Source: Cyclobacteriaceae bacterium (GTDB lineage: Bacteria; Bacteroidota; Bacteroidia; Cytophagales; Cyclobacteriaceae). Taken from it: a stretch of 64,000 nucleotides of DNA. Where the stretch lies: positions 930,001-994,000 of the forward strand of contig JAHBTY010000001.1 of assembly GCA_019638355.1 (NCBI GenBank), in the 5' to 3' direction. The notes under the pieces were generated by a model. The model was not told the DNA's origin. It saw nothing but the letters and a program-made list of their open reading frames with translations, and ran no database searches. The translations under genes and the position numbers were made by a program. Of this stretch, positions 7,463 to 17,396 are shown piece by piece (position 1 is the first letter of the stretch; every line of letters begins with the position of its first letter).

Positions 7463-8896
7463 TTATTGGTCCCACCAAAGTCGTTCAAAAATACCGGCTA
7501 CTTCCGGCACATTTTTTGGATTTTTGTCAAGTTCATCCTGAGGGTAAAGTAGCCTTCTTATGTACTCTGAAGCTACTGGCGTACCATCATTCTTTTTTGG
7601 AATACTGATCCAATTTGGATATTGAAAATTATGCCTTCTCATGTCTGTCCATGTTTCCTCTTCCATGGTAAACATTGCTTTCCACTTTTCTGTCATGATT
7701 TTTTCAATTGAAATGGTTACAGCCGATTCATTGGCATAAGTGGCCAGATAGGTGGCTATTCTTGTATCAGCCGGGTCATTAACCACGAGTTCAATTTGTT
7801 CTTTCACTGCCGCATTGTGAGCAGTTGCCGCACGGGGTAGATCGTTGAGCCGGAATGCGGCCTCCGCCTCAATAAACAGTAGTTCGAAATATGTGGCAAC
7901 CATGTGGTCTGAGTTAGGCTTACCATACCACCCCTCAGGCCCAACAGCAGAAATGGGTTCCTCGGCACCGGTTCCGTTTGGTTTCCCAACAAATCCGATA
8001 TATGTACCAGTCTGAGAATCGTTGGGAGACCAGTAGGATTCCAATCTCGGGTCATCCTGCGACACCTGAATATCTAAAAGATTCTTGGATGCAACGATAG
8101 CCGGATCCTGCCACAAAGTATACCATCGGTTCGAAATTTGAGACGTTCCTTCATACCTCATTTTCAGATCGGTGGATGAACTGATACCTGCTGCCTTGGC
8201 CGCGTCTACGTGCGCCAACGCCCGGGTTGCGCTGCCTGCCGGGTCTATTTTACTCAAGTGATTTTCATATCGTGCCCCCAATAAATGGGCAATGGTAATC
8301 CATGCGTTTACGTTGCCACCGCGAATAAAATCCCCATCCGCCAGTGGACGGAAGGAACTTTTTCCTAAGTCAACAATGGCCTCAGCGAGTAGCCGTTGAA
8401 TTTCAGAATAAATAAATTCCTGACTATCATAGACAGGAAAAACATTATTGGCATCAAGCGCCTCCTTCCATGGAATTTCTCCATACACATCGGTAAGGGT
8501 ACCCAAAGCCAGAGCCGTTAATATCTTCGCTACACCCACGTAATGCCATGACCCTTCTTTTTCTGCTCGTGTAATAATATCCTTATAGGAATTTAGGGGA
8601 CCAGAATACAGGCTTGTGAAAAGAAAGCTAAAACTATTGTTATCGATTACATATTGATCTGCATTGACGCCTGATGTATAAAAGCCTGCAAAATGCTGGG
8701 TAAAAGTCCCCATAAAGCCTTCCCGTCTTCCTCCGAAGTTATCAAATTGAGTGTACATTGCTGCCGGAAGAAGTACATTCACCGAAACATTTTCCGGGCT
8801 GTTCTTACTTTGATTAATTTCCTCGAATGTCTGATCGCAACTTACGGTCGCAAACATTACTGTTAGTATAAAGAGTATTTTCAATGATTTTTTCAT
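7463..8896 (-). CDS. SusD/RagB-like surface lipoprotein
   Basis: The protein is 477 residues with a signal peptide and lipobox (TVSC, Cys 20), typical for the outer-membrane lipoprotein that caps a SusC transporter. The N-terminal part has the family's FEEINQSKNSPENV opening and helical repeats. The C-terminal half holds the TMEEETWTDMRRHNFQYP stretch typical of the SusD-like_2 group, followed by RLLYPQDELDKNP. It binds nutrient at the surface; the substrate cannot be read from sequence. It lies 60 bases downstream of the SusC gene. This subgroup is often found in loci that do not target polysaccharide. Confidence 0.9.
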   Translation of the reverse strand: MKKSLKILFILTVMFATVSCDQTFEEINQSKNSPENVSVNVLLPAAMYTQFDNFGGRREGFMGTFTQHFAGFYTSGVNADQYVIDNNSFSFLFTSLYSGPLNSYKDIITRAEKEGSWHYVGVAKILTALALGTLTDVYGEIPWKEALDANNVFPVYDSQEFIYSEIQRLLAEAIVDLGKSSFRPLADGDFIRGGNVNAWITIAHLLGARYENHLSKIDPAGSATRALAHVDAAKAAGISSSTDLKMRYEGTSQISNRWYTLWQDPAIVASKNLLDIQVSQDDPRLESYWSPNDSQTGTYIGFVGKPNGTGAEEPISAVGPEGWYGKPNSDHMVATYFELLFIEAEAAFRLNDLPRAATAHNAAVKEQIELVVNDPADTRIATYLATYANESAVTISIEKIMTEKWKAMFTMEEETWTDMRRHNFQYPNWISIPKKNDGTPVASEYIRRLLYPQDELDKNPKNVPEVAGIFERLWWDQ

Positions 8897-8956
8897 GTGT
8901 AATGAATTTTAAGATTGTCAATTTTAATGCTCATGCTGTTTGGCATTTCACTGATG

Positions 8957-11900
8957 CTAAAATTTAACGCGGACACCCAGTTCGAAGGACTTCGTATTTG
9001 GAAAAACGAAATCGTCAAAGCCCTGAATGTTGCCAACACCATTAGCGCTGATTTCGGGATCATTGCCTGAATAGGCAGTTTTCAGCCATGCATTTCTGGC
9101 GGTGAATGTGATTTCAAGTTCCTGAATAAAAAATCTGTCAAGCAATGCCTTAGGCAAGGAATAGCCTAAGTAGATATTTCGCAATCTCCACCATGAAGCG
9201 TCTTCGATATTATTTTCACCCACCCTACGATAGGTGTTTTGCCAAAAAGCAGGCGTTAAAGGTGCAGACAACGTATTGGGGCTACCATTAGCAAATACAC
9301 CGCCCCAGTTGCGGGTTGCGTTTGCATATTCATCGTTTGCCGCATAATATCGTTGATCGGTGATCTTGGCCAACCCGGAATAAACAAGTTGCGCTCCATA
9401 GCCGTTAACTACATCCCCTCCTTGTTTACGTTCTAGCGTAAAGCCAAATTTAGCTCCTTTGTAGGTTAAGCTTGAAGATATGCCTAATATCCAATCTGGA
9501 TTTACGTTACCCATGATCACCCTTTGGTTATTTCGAAGTGGCTGACCACTAGCATCCACAACAATGGGTGCATCCAGGTAATTGGGATCATTCTCAGACA
9601 CACCATAGCGCCTGTAAGGATAGTCATAAAGCGCACCAGGCTGCTCACCAACTTTGGCCACCACCAGAGCCTGAGCCCAGAGTTCGGTTCCGCCTCCTAA
9701 AATCACCAAATCACGCCCATCAGCAATTTTTTCAACCCGTCCCCGATTGCGGTAAAAGTTGAAATTAGTATTCCAAATGAGGCCGTTTACTTTTATCGGA
9801 TTGTTGATGGACAAAGTCATCTCAATGCCTTTATTGCTTACTGACCCAAGGTTATCCAATTTAAATGTGTATCCGGTTGCTGTAGATACAGGTACCTGGA
9901 TAATCTGATCTTCGCTGAGACGCGAGTAATAAGAAAAATCCAAACCAATAAGGTTGTTGAGAAAAAGAGATTCAAATCCCGCTTCAATTTCCGAGGTTCT
10001 TTCAGGCTTCAAATTAGGATTTCTCAAAAGTGTACTTTGAGAAAACCTCGGTATTCCAAATATATTAGGATCGTTCTTTATATAAATGTTATTAAGGCTT
10101 TGTGTAGGCGCATCGTTTGCTCCCCTGGCCAGGGAAGTCCTTAACTTTAGGAACGAAAGCCAGTTGGCCTTCAACACCTCCGAAGCAATAAATCCCAGAT
10201 TGGCAGATGGATAAAAGAAGCTATTATTATTTTGGGGCAAAGTGGATGACCAATCGTTGCGTCCTGTTATGCCAAGGTATAGCATTTGGTTATAACCCAA
10301 CGTTACATCTCCATAGGCGCCAACCAGTATTTTTCCGTCATCCCTTCGAGTAACATTCTGCGTTACAGTATTGGAAATATCTAGGAAATCTCTTAGTACA
10401 AATGTTGTTCCCGTGCTGTTTATTCCATTTTGATTCCATTGATAATAGTTATTTCCGACCAAATAACTTAAGTCAAGTTTGCTGTTCAATTTAACATTGC
10501 CGGATATTATAAAATCACTGGTGATATCCTTACTTGTCATTCGGAATTCATTTATGTCTCCCATCACATTAGGGCTTTCAGTAGATCCGATCGGCCGTGC
10601 AGCAGTTCTTACATCACTGTACGTATCGATCCCGACATTCCAGGTTAGCTTAATCCATTCCTTAACTTGCACATCGAACTTAATATTTCCAATCAATCGG
10701 TTCACCCGCCAGTTTTCTCCTTCTTCATTCACAATCCACTGAGGATGGGTTGCGCCATTGGTAAACCAGACTTTATCTCCATTTGCATCTTTATACGGAT
10801 AGGAGTTTACGTCCCAGAAATTATTCCAAAACGGAAAGGTTGCAAGGATACCATTGGGGCCCCTCAATCCGGTTTGGGGATCGATTCCACTCTGACGCAG
10901 CCGCTTACCACCTGTATTTATGTAGTTCATTTTGCTGCTTACCGTAATTCTGTCATTGAGCTTTGTACTGCCGTTAACAAGAAAAGAATATTTATCATAG
11001 TTGACCGATGGCACTATACCGGTTTGGTTTAGTGCAGAAATGTTCGCGTAATAAGATGTATTTTCAGTGCCACCAGTCAACGCGAGGTTATGCCGGTTGG
11101 TGGTTCCATCATCCCAGAATCGTTTGTAGTTATCTTTATAGGATGGAATACGTAACCCCGAAACATCCTCGGCCACACCATCCCCATTCAAGTCACTCAG
11201 TGTAGTTCCTGAACCGGCAGTACCCGGAAAAATGGGATTGCTTGCTAACGCTGGGCCCCAGCTCCATAGCGTTGCGTTATCGTATGGCCCTGAACTGCCC
11301 CTTGTAAAATTATCGGTTATCTCATGAAGTTTATTGACTTGTTCAATAGAAGTCTTAAATGAGTACTCAATACCGAGCCCTTTTTTGGCTGGTGCTCCTT
11401 TTTTAGAGGTAATAATGATGGCCCCATTGGCAGCCCTGATACCATATAAGGATGTGGCCGCAAGTCCCTTCAGTACCGTCAATGATTCTACCGTGTTGGG
11501 ATCAATGTCAATGGCCCTGTTGGCGGTAGGAGTACCATCAGTTCCAACCGTTTCGTTATTAACAGGTATACCATCAATTACGTACAAAGGTTGATTGTTG
11601 AAACTAATAGATGAAAAACCACGAATTACAACACTTGTTCCACTTCCAGGTTGTCCACCGGAATTTTGAATTTGAACGCCTGAAAGCTTACCGTTCACTG
11701 CATCCAGTAAATTTGTGTTGCCACTATTAGTGACGGCATCGGAGCGGAGTTCCTGGACAGTGTATCCAAGGGAAGCCTTATCGCGGGACACGCCCAAGGC
11801 GGTAACTACCACTTCGTTAAGATTGGTTATATCTTCTGTGAGTACAATATCGAGGGTTGTTTGACCTGCTAAAGGAATCTCGATTGTTTTATACCCGACA

Positions 11901-12460
11901 AAACTGATTATAAGAGTAGAATTCTCGTCTGCTTCCAGTTCAAACCTACCTCGTGAATCTGTCGTTGTACCGGTGTTAGTGCCTTTGATGATAATTGAAA
12001 CCCCTGGCAGGGGCCCCCCAGAGTCCCGGATTATGCCTGTAACGCGTATGCTTGCGGAAGGAGAATTAAGGGTTATTGTATTTTCCGGTTCGGTTTTCTG
12101 CAATCGGTATATGCAAATTAGTTTATCAATAAATTGATAAGTAAGTTGATGCCCCTGAAAACAATGGTTAAGGACGAGTTCAATACTGGCATTTTTTAGT
12201 TGGATATTTAATCCGTTTACTTTTTCAACAGCATCTACTGTGTAAATGAAATTATAACCTGTTTGTTGGCGAATCTCTGTCAGTACTTGTACCAGAGAGG
12301 CATCTTTCAGGTTAATAGTTACCTGCTGGCCGTAACTGGTAGCGTATATTTGCAAACAAGTACCCAACAATAAACTCGCAGTCAACCGCATAATAAAAAA
12401 TGCTTTCTTCGTGTGCTCCCGGAGTGAGCAACGTAATTGGATAGGTAATATTAAATCCAT
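8957..12460 (-). CDS. SusC/RagA-type TonB-dependent transporter with STN domain
   Basis: Starting at ATG 12460, the protein has a long N-terminal leader, a signal peptide (MRLTASLLLGTCLQIYA), an STN domain (QVTINLKDASLVQVLTEI), a carboxypeptidase-like beta domain (VTGIIRDSGGPLPGVSI), a plug domain and a 22-strand outer-membrane barrel. The STN domain is what contacts a FecR-type anti-sigma factor, and exactly such a sigma/FecR pair lies upstream, so transport and induction are likely coupled. The frame can be read 12 codons further up to 12496, but the MDLILPIQLRC start fits family practice better. Substrate unknown. Confidence 0.9.
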   Translation of the reverse strand: MDLILPIQLRCSLREHTKKAFFIMRLTASLLLGTCLQIYATSYGQQVTINLKDASLVQVLTEIRQQTGYNFIYTVDAVEKVNGLNIQLKNASIELVLNHCFQGHQLTYQFIDKLICIYRLQKTEPENTITLNSPSASIRVTGIIRDSGGPLPGVSIIIKGTNTGTTTDSRGRFELEADENSTLIISFVGYKTIEIPLAGQTTLDIVLTEDITNLNEVVVTALGVSRDKASLGYTVQELRSDAVTNSGNTNLLDAVNGKLSGVQIQNSGGQPGSGTSVVIRGFSSISFNNQPLYVIDGIPVNNETVGTDGTPTANRAIDIDPNTVESLTVLKGLAATSLYGIRAANGAIIITSKKGAPAKKGLGIEYSFKTSIEQVNKLHEITDNFTRGSSGPYDNATLWSWGPALASNPIFPGTAGSGTTLSDLNGDGVAEDVSGLRIPSYKDNYKRFWDDGTTNRHNLALTGGTENTSYYANISALNQTGIVPSVNYDKYSFLVNGSTKLNDRITVSSKMNYINTGGKRLRQSGIDPQTGLRGPNGILATFPFWNNFWDVNSYPYKDANGDKVWFTNGATHPQWIVNEEGENWRVNRLIGNIKFDVQVKEWIKLTWNVGIDTYSDVRTAARPIGSTESPNVMGDINEFRMTSKDITSDFIISGNVKLNSKLDLSYLVGNNYYQWNQNGINSTGTTFVLRDFLDISNTVTQNVTRRDDGKILVGAYGDVTLGYNQMLYLGITGRNDWSSTLPQNNNSFFYPSANLGFIASEVLKANWLSFLKLRTSLARGANDAPTQSLNNIYIKNDPNIFGIPRFSQSTLLRNPNLKPERTSEIEAGFESLFLNNLIGLDFSYYSRLSEDQIIQVPVSTATGYTFKLDNLGSVSNKGIEMTLSINNPIKVNGLIWNTNFNFYRNRGRVEKIADGRDLVILGGGTELWAQALVVAKVGEQPGALYDYPYRRYGVSENDPNYLDAPIVVDASGQPLRNNQRVIMGNVNPDWILGISSSLTYKGAKFGFTLERKQGGDVVNGYGAQLVYSGLAKITDQRYYAANDEYANATRNWGGVFANGSPNTLSAPLTPAFWQNTYRRVGENNIEDASWWRLRNIYLGYSLPKALLDRFFIQELEITFTARNAWLKTAYSGNDPEISANGVGNIQGFDDFVFPNTKSFELGVRVKF

Positions 12461-12532
12461 AATTTTAAAGGTTTGGGTTAAGGATGATTCGTTCATTTAG
12501 CCAATTAGCAATTTGGATTGACCCAGACTTTC

Positions 12533-12559
12533 ACCGCTCCGGTCGTAACCCGGGGCGGT
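12533..12559. other. Strong hairpin between FecR and SusC genes
   Basis: The arms ACCGCTCCGG and CCGGGGCGGT pair with one mismatch over a 7-base loop. A T-run (TTCTTTTTC) follows on the plus strand, which is antisense to the genes here. On the coding strand no T-run follows, so it could separate regulator and transporter transcripts, protect an mRNA end, or stop antisense transcription. Confidence 0.4.
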
Positions 12560-12622
12560 TCTTTTTCTAGTCAAACTCCACACTGCAAGGAGGGGAGCAA
12601 TCTGTTGCGTAAAAAAGGATTT

Positions 12623-13801
12623 TCATGGCGTTACGATCACGGTTTTTCCATCAATCTTAAAGTGAACACCACCGGTTAATTCCAGTGCTTTGAAAACCTT
12701 GGATGCGCTCATATCTCTGGGTATACTACCTCCAAAAAGTGTTGTGACTTTACCTTCATATATTACTTCCACATCGTACCATCTGGCAACTTGTTTCATT
12801 ACCGTTTCAATATCCGCGCTATTAAATTGAAAAAAACCTGCTTTCCAGGCCATAACTTCATCGATATTGACATTTTCAATCACATTTGTTTCTCCATTTG
12901 ATGTCACTTGTGCCTGCTGACCCGGTCTCAATGTAAGCGCTGATTTCTCTCTGATCACTTCCACTGATCCCTCAAGTAAAGTGGTTTTTACAATATCTTG
13001 TGAATCGTATGCATTTATATTAAAGTGCGTGCCCAACACGCGTATCTCTATTTGGCCAACCTCAACCTTGAACGGCATGTCTGGATTTTTTTCTATTTCA
13101 AAATAGACCTCTCCAGTAATGCGAACTCTTCTTTCATTGCCCGTAAAATTTGTTGGGAAGTATATCGATGATTCAGCGTTTAACCATGCTCTGCTTCCAT
13201 CCGACAACATAACCTGGTATTGCCCACCTCTGGGTGTTGTAAGTGTATTAAAAACAACATCCATTGGGGTTTTTTCAATGTTATAGGCCAACTGTCCATT
13301 CTGATTTGTTACCACCGAACTGCCCTGCCGAAATGACTCAGTTCCTAATAAACTATCGAGAATAACTTGTCTTCCGTTTGCCAATGTCAAGACGGCTTTG
13401 TTTCCACCAGGAGGCACGTCATTTGTTGTTAGAGAGGTTTTCTCTTCATGAGGATGTGAATCCAGCCATTGCCAGGTCAAGAAAGATCCAAAGGAAATCA
13501 ATAAGGCCACAGACGCTGCCACCGCAAATTGATTCAACTGGAATACCCTACGCTTTGGTGGTGGACTTTGAAGATTCGGCTCCGTATAACCGAATACTTT
13601 TTCTATAATTCGGCCTTTTCTCCGTGGATCAATTTCAAAATTATCGGTGGCTTCAATAAGTTCTGCCAAAGATGTTTTTATCTCTGATTCGTAATTAGGT
13701 TGCTCCAAAAGGCTGAAAAGTTCCTTTTCCTCGTCTTCGGAAGATTCCGAATTGGCATAGCGTCTTAGTAAATATTGAATCCGTGACTTAAGTCTGGTCA
13801 T
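12623..13801 (-). CDS. FecR-type anti-sigma factor
   Basis: The 392-residue protein has a cytoplasmic N-terminal part of about 85 residues, one membrane helix (VAASVALLISFGSFL), a periplasmic FecR domain (TPRGGQYQVMLSDGSRAWLN, then ITGEVYFEI), and the C-terminal DUF4974-type STN-like domain (VARWYDVEVIYEG). This is the standard layout for the membrane regulator that holds an ECF sigma factor until the transporter reports substrate. It lies between the sigma gene (13915-14508) and SusC (8957-12460). Confidence 0.92.
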   Translation of the reverse strand: MTRLKSRIQYLLRRYANSESSEDEEKELFSLLEQPNYESEIKTSLAELIEATDNFEIDPRRKGRIIEKVFGYTEPNLQSPPPKRRVFQLNQFAVAASVALLISFGSFLTWQWLDSHPHEEKTSLTTNDVPPGGNKAVLTLANGRQVILDSLLGTESFRQGSSVVTNQNGQLAYNIEKTPMDVVFNTLTTPRGGQYQVMLSDGSRAWLNAESSIYFPTNFTGNERRVRITGEVYFEIEKNPDMPFKVEVGQIEIRVLGTHFNINAYDSQDIVKTTLLEGSVEVIREKSALTLRPGQQAQVTSNGETNVIENVNIDEVMAWKAGFFQFNSADIETVMKQVARWYDVEVIYEGKVTTLFGGSIPRDMSASKVFKALELTGGVHFKIDGKTVIVTP

Positions 13802-13914
13802 AGAACGTTATCAGGTTAATTAATAGTGATGACAACTGGTACAGGATTAAGTACTAGTCTAGTCAGAAAAAAAATCAATCCTGGGACTGATCCAAGGGGA
13901 GGTTAATTCAATCC

Positions 13915-14508
13915 TTACGACATGGATATCAAAAAAAGAACCACCGCAATGGTTCTTTTTCCAAAAAGTTTTCGTAAGGTGCGAAGTGCCTCTGCCAAAT
14001 GATTTCTTACCGTATACGGTGAAATTTTAATCTCTTTAGCGATTTCCTGGTTGGTCAATCCTTGTTCACGGCTCATGAGGTAAATCGTTCTACGCTGCGT
14101 TGGCATTTGCTCTACTGCCCGCATTATTATCATTCGGCTTTCGTAAAAATCAAATACATCTTCAGTAGAGTTTTGGCATGTGACGGCATCTCGCTTTAAT
14201 TGCTCGGCCAAAGCTACCCCCCTCGCTTCTTTTTTTAAATAGTTGAAGGTTGCATTGGTTGCCATAGCATAAACATAGGCACCAGGGTTATCGATTTTGG
14301 CCAGTTTGGTACGATTGAGCCAAATTTTTATAAAAATTTCCTGAATTATTTCTTCAGCGGTCACTTTGGATCTCGACATTCTAAACACAAATGCAAAGAG
14401 TCTTGGCTCAAAATGATCGTAAACCTCACTGAAGGCCCTTTTATTTCCTTTTGATACTAATCTAAAAAGTTCCTTTTCAATACAAGGCACCTGATGTTTA
14501 ATGTCCAT
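13915..14508 (-). CDS. ECF RNA polymerase sigma factor
   Basis: The protein is 197 residues with the two sigma-70 core regions. Region 2 spans about residues 25-90 (FAFVFRMSRSKVTAEEIIQE, then IFIKIWLNRT). Region 4 covers the HTH near 130-180 (RRTIYLMSREQGLTNQEIAK). It ends in a short hydrophobic tail (TIAVVLFLISMS) beyond region 4, which is odd for a soluble sigma factor and might touch the membrane. It belongs to the large Bacteroidota group paired with FecR and SusC genes. A good promoter lies in front of it. Confidence 0.92.
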   Translation of the reverse strand: MDIKHQVPCIEKELFRLVSKGNKRAFSEVYDHFEPRLFAFVFRMSRSKVTAEEIIQEIFIKIWLNRTKLAKIDNPGAYVYAMATNATFNYLKKEARGVALAEQLKRDAVTCQNSTEDVFDFYESRMIIMRAVEQMPTQRRTIYLMSREQGLTNQEIAKEIKISPYTVRNHLAEALRTLRKLFGKRTIAVVLFLISMS

Positions 14509-14528
14509 AAAAGGAAATGTTTACCTTT

Positions 14529-14559
14529 TAAAGATATTGAACATTTGTGGGTTAATCAA
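14529..14559 (-). promoter_or_regulatory. Promoter of the sigma/FecR/SusCD locus
   Basis: Read on the minus strand, TTG (14559-14557) is followed after 20 bases by TATCTTTA (14536-14529), which matches TAnnTTTG at all positions but the last. The start codon is 20 bases further on. This is housekeeping-type promoter structure, so the sigma gene itself is probably expressed at a basal level. Confidence 0.55.
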
Positions 14560-14684
14560 AAAACTTTCAAGTTGGTTAATATCGCAAACTGGATAAGTTT
14601 TAGATGGAGTCTAAGGTAAAGCCTGATGGAAAAGGCTTATCAAGCAGCAATTGTTATTTGCACGTTTAATAAAACAATATCCGA

Positions 14685-15209
14685 TTATCGTTTGCCGAGA
14701 AAATGCCGGGGGTAGCCATTTGGAGTGTTCATGAAATTAAAGGTGTAGTTGAATGTCCTGGCATTCATATCGAAATAACCGTAATGCTCATCACTTGGGT
14801 TGTGTTCAGCACTCATATGCTGTTGCCATGAGGTTGCGTTACTCATATTTCCCATCATTTGACTATTTCCCATCATCTGATTATAGGACGACATGTTGTG
14901 ACCATATTGATTCATAAAATCACTGCCGGTGAAACATACCCTCATCATATTTCCATCGGGATATAATCCAAGAGAGAATGTTGTATCAATGTCTGCGTTG
15001 AAACAACGGACTTGAATAGTATAATCATTAACGGAGGTGATTTCGGCTGTTGCCGGTATTGCATCCTGCGACAAACTTGACGTTAAAGTGCCTTTATAGG
15101 TGCCCATAATCTGGTTTGACAAGTTGGGCTGCAGTTGTTCATTGTTCATATTACAGGAAACAACGCTGACAGCCACGGCAATGCTTAACACAACTTTTAA
15201 GGCTTTCAT
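14685..15209 (-). CDS. Met-, Asn- and His-rich lipoprotein
   Basis: A signal peptide ends at the lipobox VVSC (Cys 19). The middle of this 174-residue protein is beta-rich with no family I recognise. Residues about 98-140 are strikingly rich in Met, Asn, Gln and His (SYNQMMGNSQMMGNMSN). Met-rich segments of that kind bind Cu(I) or Ag(I) in other periplasmic proteins, so a copper link is possible but unproven. It stands alone on the minus strand, with 176 bases before and 266 bases after it. Confidence 0.6.
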   Translation of the reverse strand: MKALKVVLSIAVAVSVVSCNMNNEQLQPNLSNQIMGTYKGTLTSSLSQDAIPATAEITSVNDYTIQVRCFNADIDTTFSLGLYPDGNMMRVCFTGSDFMNQYGHNMSSYNQMMGNSQMMGNMSNATSWQQHMSAEHNPSDEHYGYFDMNARTFNYTFNFMNTPNGYPRHFLGKR

Positions 15210-15475
15210 ATGCTAAATATTTTAATGGTTATTATATGAGTCCGCTATAACACTTGCATAGTTAAGCAGACCGCAGGATTTGTTCAGTGATGGACGTCAC
15301 CCAGTTGAATGATCTTAGTCATTTTTCGAAGGGTTCTTGCCGTTCGCCTCCCACTAGAAATAAATAATCGAGGTAGCTTTTGAGTTGTCTATTTGATAAG
15401 GCGAGTGCCTTATTATAGGGACGAATATGGTAAACAAATTGTTAGGCAGATATCGTTAGGATATCGCGCTGACAT

Positions 15476-17164
15476 TTAAAGATTGCTCAACACAACAAAC
15501 TGCATGGGTTTTAAATGGAGCTTAATATAATGCCCAATGTAATCCGGGTTTTCCAGCACTTTTACCTTACCTGTGTCTCCATAAAGAAATTTAAAGAAAG
15601 CTTTATCCACATTCGGTTGGCGTTTAATTGAAATATATTCTTCCCTTTCTTCGGTAGTGGATGAATTGAAAGCCACTACCATTTCCTGATCGAATAAAAC
15701 TCTTGAGAAGGCAATTAAGCATTTCTCACATTCGGGCAAGTGAAAATGTATTTCGTCCGTAGAGATTTTCCGCATATGCATATGCCCAAATTTCAAGACA
15801 GAACTTTTCTTCCTTATTGCTGCTATTTGTGAAATTGCTTGATAGATTTTATTCGACTTATCCAATGCATCGGAGACTTTGTCATCGGGATTAAACATCG
15901 CTTCGCGGATGTTTGCGTCATGTTCACCCGCGCCCTCAAAGCCTTGTTCGGTTCCATAATAAATACACGGAGTACCCAGCGCGCAGAGTAAAAATCCAAT
16001 ACCTGCTATGACCTGTTCTTCAGTTGCATCCTTTCCAAAGCGATGTTTGAGGGATTGACCGACCTGGTCATGGTTGTCAATAAACGTCACCAGGAATTCT
16101 CCAAAGTCACCGCGACCCAGTGCATTTCTGCGAAGGGATTCATATCGTTCCAATAATCGCTCCGGAGACGCATTTCCCTTAATGACATCGGCAAGAATAT
16201 GGTACAATGGAAAATCTAAAACAGAGTTGAGTCCGTAATAAATATTTTGACCATCTACCGTGACTGTAGTTGTTGGACCTATGTACCGGTTATAGGTATC
16301 CTCCGAACCGACCAATTCTCCAAAGAGAAAGAAGTTCTTTTTGCCTAACATATAGGCATATTCACGTATGTGAGAACAAAATCTGCTAATGGCTTCTTCG
16401 CCCATGTGCTTGACGGCATCCAAACGGAAGCCATCGATATCTACTTCCTTCATCCAATAGCAATGTGTTCGAATCAGAATATCCTGGACGTAGCGAGCCT
16501 CAACTGAGTCATCCATTCGAAACGCTTTAAGTTCCTGAAAATCTCCCTCGCGGGTTTCCGGATATGAATCGTAGTTTCGAATTTGTCCTTTGCGTCCGTA
16601 CAATTCAGGATCGCGGAGTTCGATGGGTATCGGGTGATCGTCAGAGCGCCATCCGGCCAGGGGAAACCTTGCACCCTCATAATAATAGTATGGAACATCC
16701 TCGGGGTAAAACCAATTATTACCAGAATGGTGCAGCACGACATCCAGGAAAACCCGCATATCAAGTTTATGTGCGGCACTGACCAACTCCTCCAAGTCTT
16801 CTTTGGTGCCAAATCGCTTATCAATTTCAAGATAGTTATGAATGGCATAACCGTGATAGGACTCCGGATTATTTTCGAACAGGGGACTAAGCCATAGGGC
16901 GGTGCAACCCAAGTCAGAAATGTAATCAAGGTGATTGATGATCCCGCGAATGGTACCACCACAAATTTGTTTAAGTTGTTCACCATCTCCAAAGCCTTTG
17001 TGTCGATTTGATTTGACTGGCTTTCGCGTCAGGTCATCGTGAAAACGATCGACTAGTAAGAAATAGATAAATTCTTCCCTCCACTCGCGGTGGCAATTCT
17101 TCCAGTATTTCTTCCCTTGCTTAGGTGCAAGGTCAATTTCTTCAATGGACCAAACTGTATTCAT
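15476..17164 (-). CDS. GH13 alpha-amylase family enzyme, cytoplasmic
   Basis: The 562-residue protein is a GH13 glycoside hydrolase with all core motifs: region I DVVLHH (about 141-146), region II DGFRLDAVKHMG with the nucleophile Asp 249, region III FGELVG with the acid/base Glu 283, and region IV FIDNHDQVG with Asp 366. No signal peptide is present, so it should act in the cytoplasm on maltodextrins, trehalose-like or other alpha-glucosides. Subfamily and substrate cannot be fixed by eye. It is not part of the SusCD locus; the gaps on both sides exceed 200 bases. Confidence 0.9.
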   Translation of the reverse strand: MNTVWSIEEIDLAPKQGKKYWKNCHREWREEFIYFLLVDRFHDDLTRKPVKSNRHKGFGDGEQLKQICGGTIRGIINHLDYISDLGCTALWLSPLFENNPESYHGYAIHNYLEIDKRFGTKEDLEELVSAAHKLDMRVFLDVVLHHSGNNWFYPEDVPYYYYEGARFPLAGWRSDDHPIPIELRDPELYGRKGQIRNYDSYPETREGDFQELKAFRMDDSVEARYVQDILIRTHCYWMKEVDIDGFRLDAVKHMGEEAISRFCSHIREYAYMLGKKNFFLFGELVGSEDTYNRYIGPTTTVTVDGQNIYYGLNSVLDFPLYHILADVIKGNASPERLLERYESLRRNALGRGDFGEFLVTFIDNHDQVGQSLKHRFGKDATEEQVIAGIGFLLCALGTPCIYYGTEQGFEGAGEHDANIREAMFNPDDKVSDALDKSNKIYQAISQIAAIRKKSSVLKFGHMHMRKISTDEIHFHLPECEKCLIAFSRVLFDQEMVVAFNSSTTEEREEYISIKRQPNVDKAFFKFLYGDTGKVKVLENPDYIGHYIKLHLKPMQFVVLSNL

Positions 17165-17317
17165 ATCCCGAATCGTTTAAAAGTCATTTGCGCAATTGTT
17201 TCGTGAACTCAAATTAGTAAGAACGCAGATGCCGAGCAGAAAAAACCTTGGTTGATAGTTATGGTTAATTGGCAAAACAGGCCAAGGATTTGGGACTCCC
17301 TTTTTTGCCTACGAGAA

Positions 17318-17344
17318 AAGGGCACACCAACCAGATGTGCCCTT
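17318..17344 (-). terminator. Rho-independent terminator of the porin gene
   Basis: Nine-base perfect arms (AAGGGCACA and TGTGCCCTT) enclose a 9-base loop. On the minus strand the stem runs straight into TTTTCTCG. It lies about 50 bases past the porin stop codon. Confidence 0.65.
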
Positions 17345-17396
17345 ACTAACCCTAAACAAAACTCAACTAATTATGAAAACTCAACTTGATTTCTCA

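Noticed and set aside
12533-12559. Hairpin as terminator of the FecR transcript
   Set aside because: The T-run follows on the opposite strand only, so I list it as a hairpin of unknown role.
15421-15470. GATATC repeat pair after the GH13 gene as terminator
   Set aside because: The stem is short and AT-rich, with no T-run behind it.
16474-16992. 172-residue minus-strand frame inside the GH13 gene
   Set aside because: It overlaps the catalytic region of the glycosidase in another phase and has no family features.
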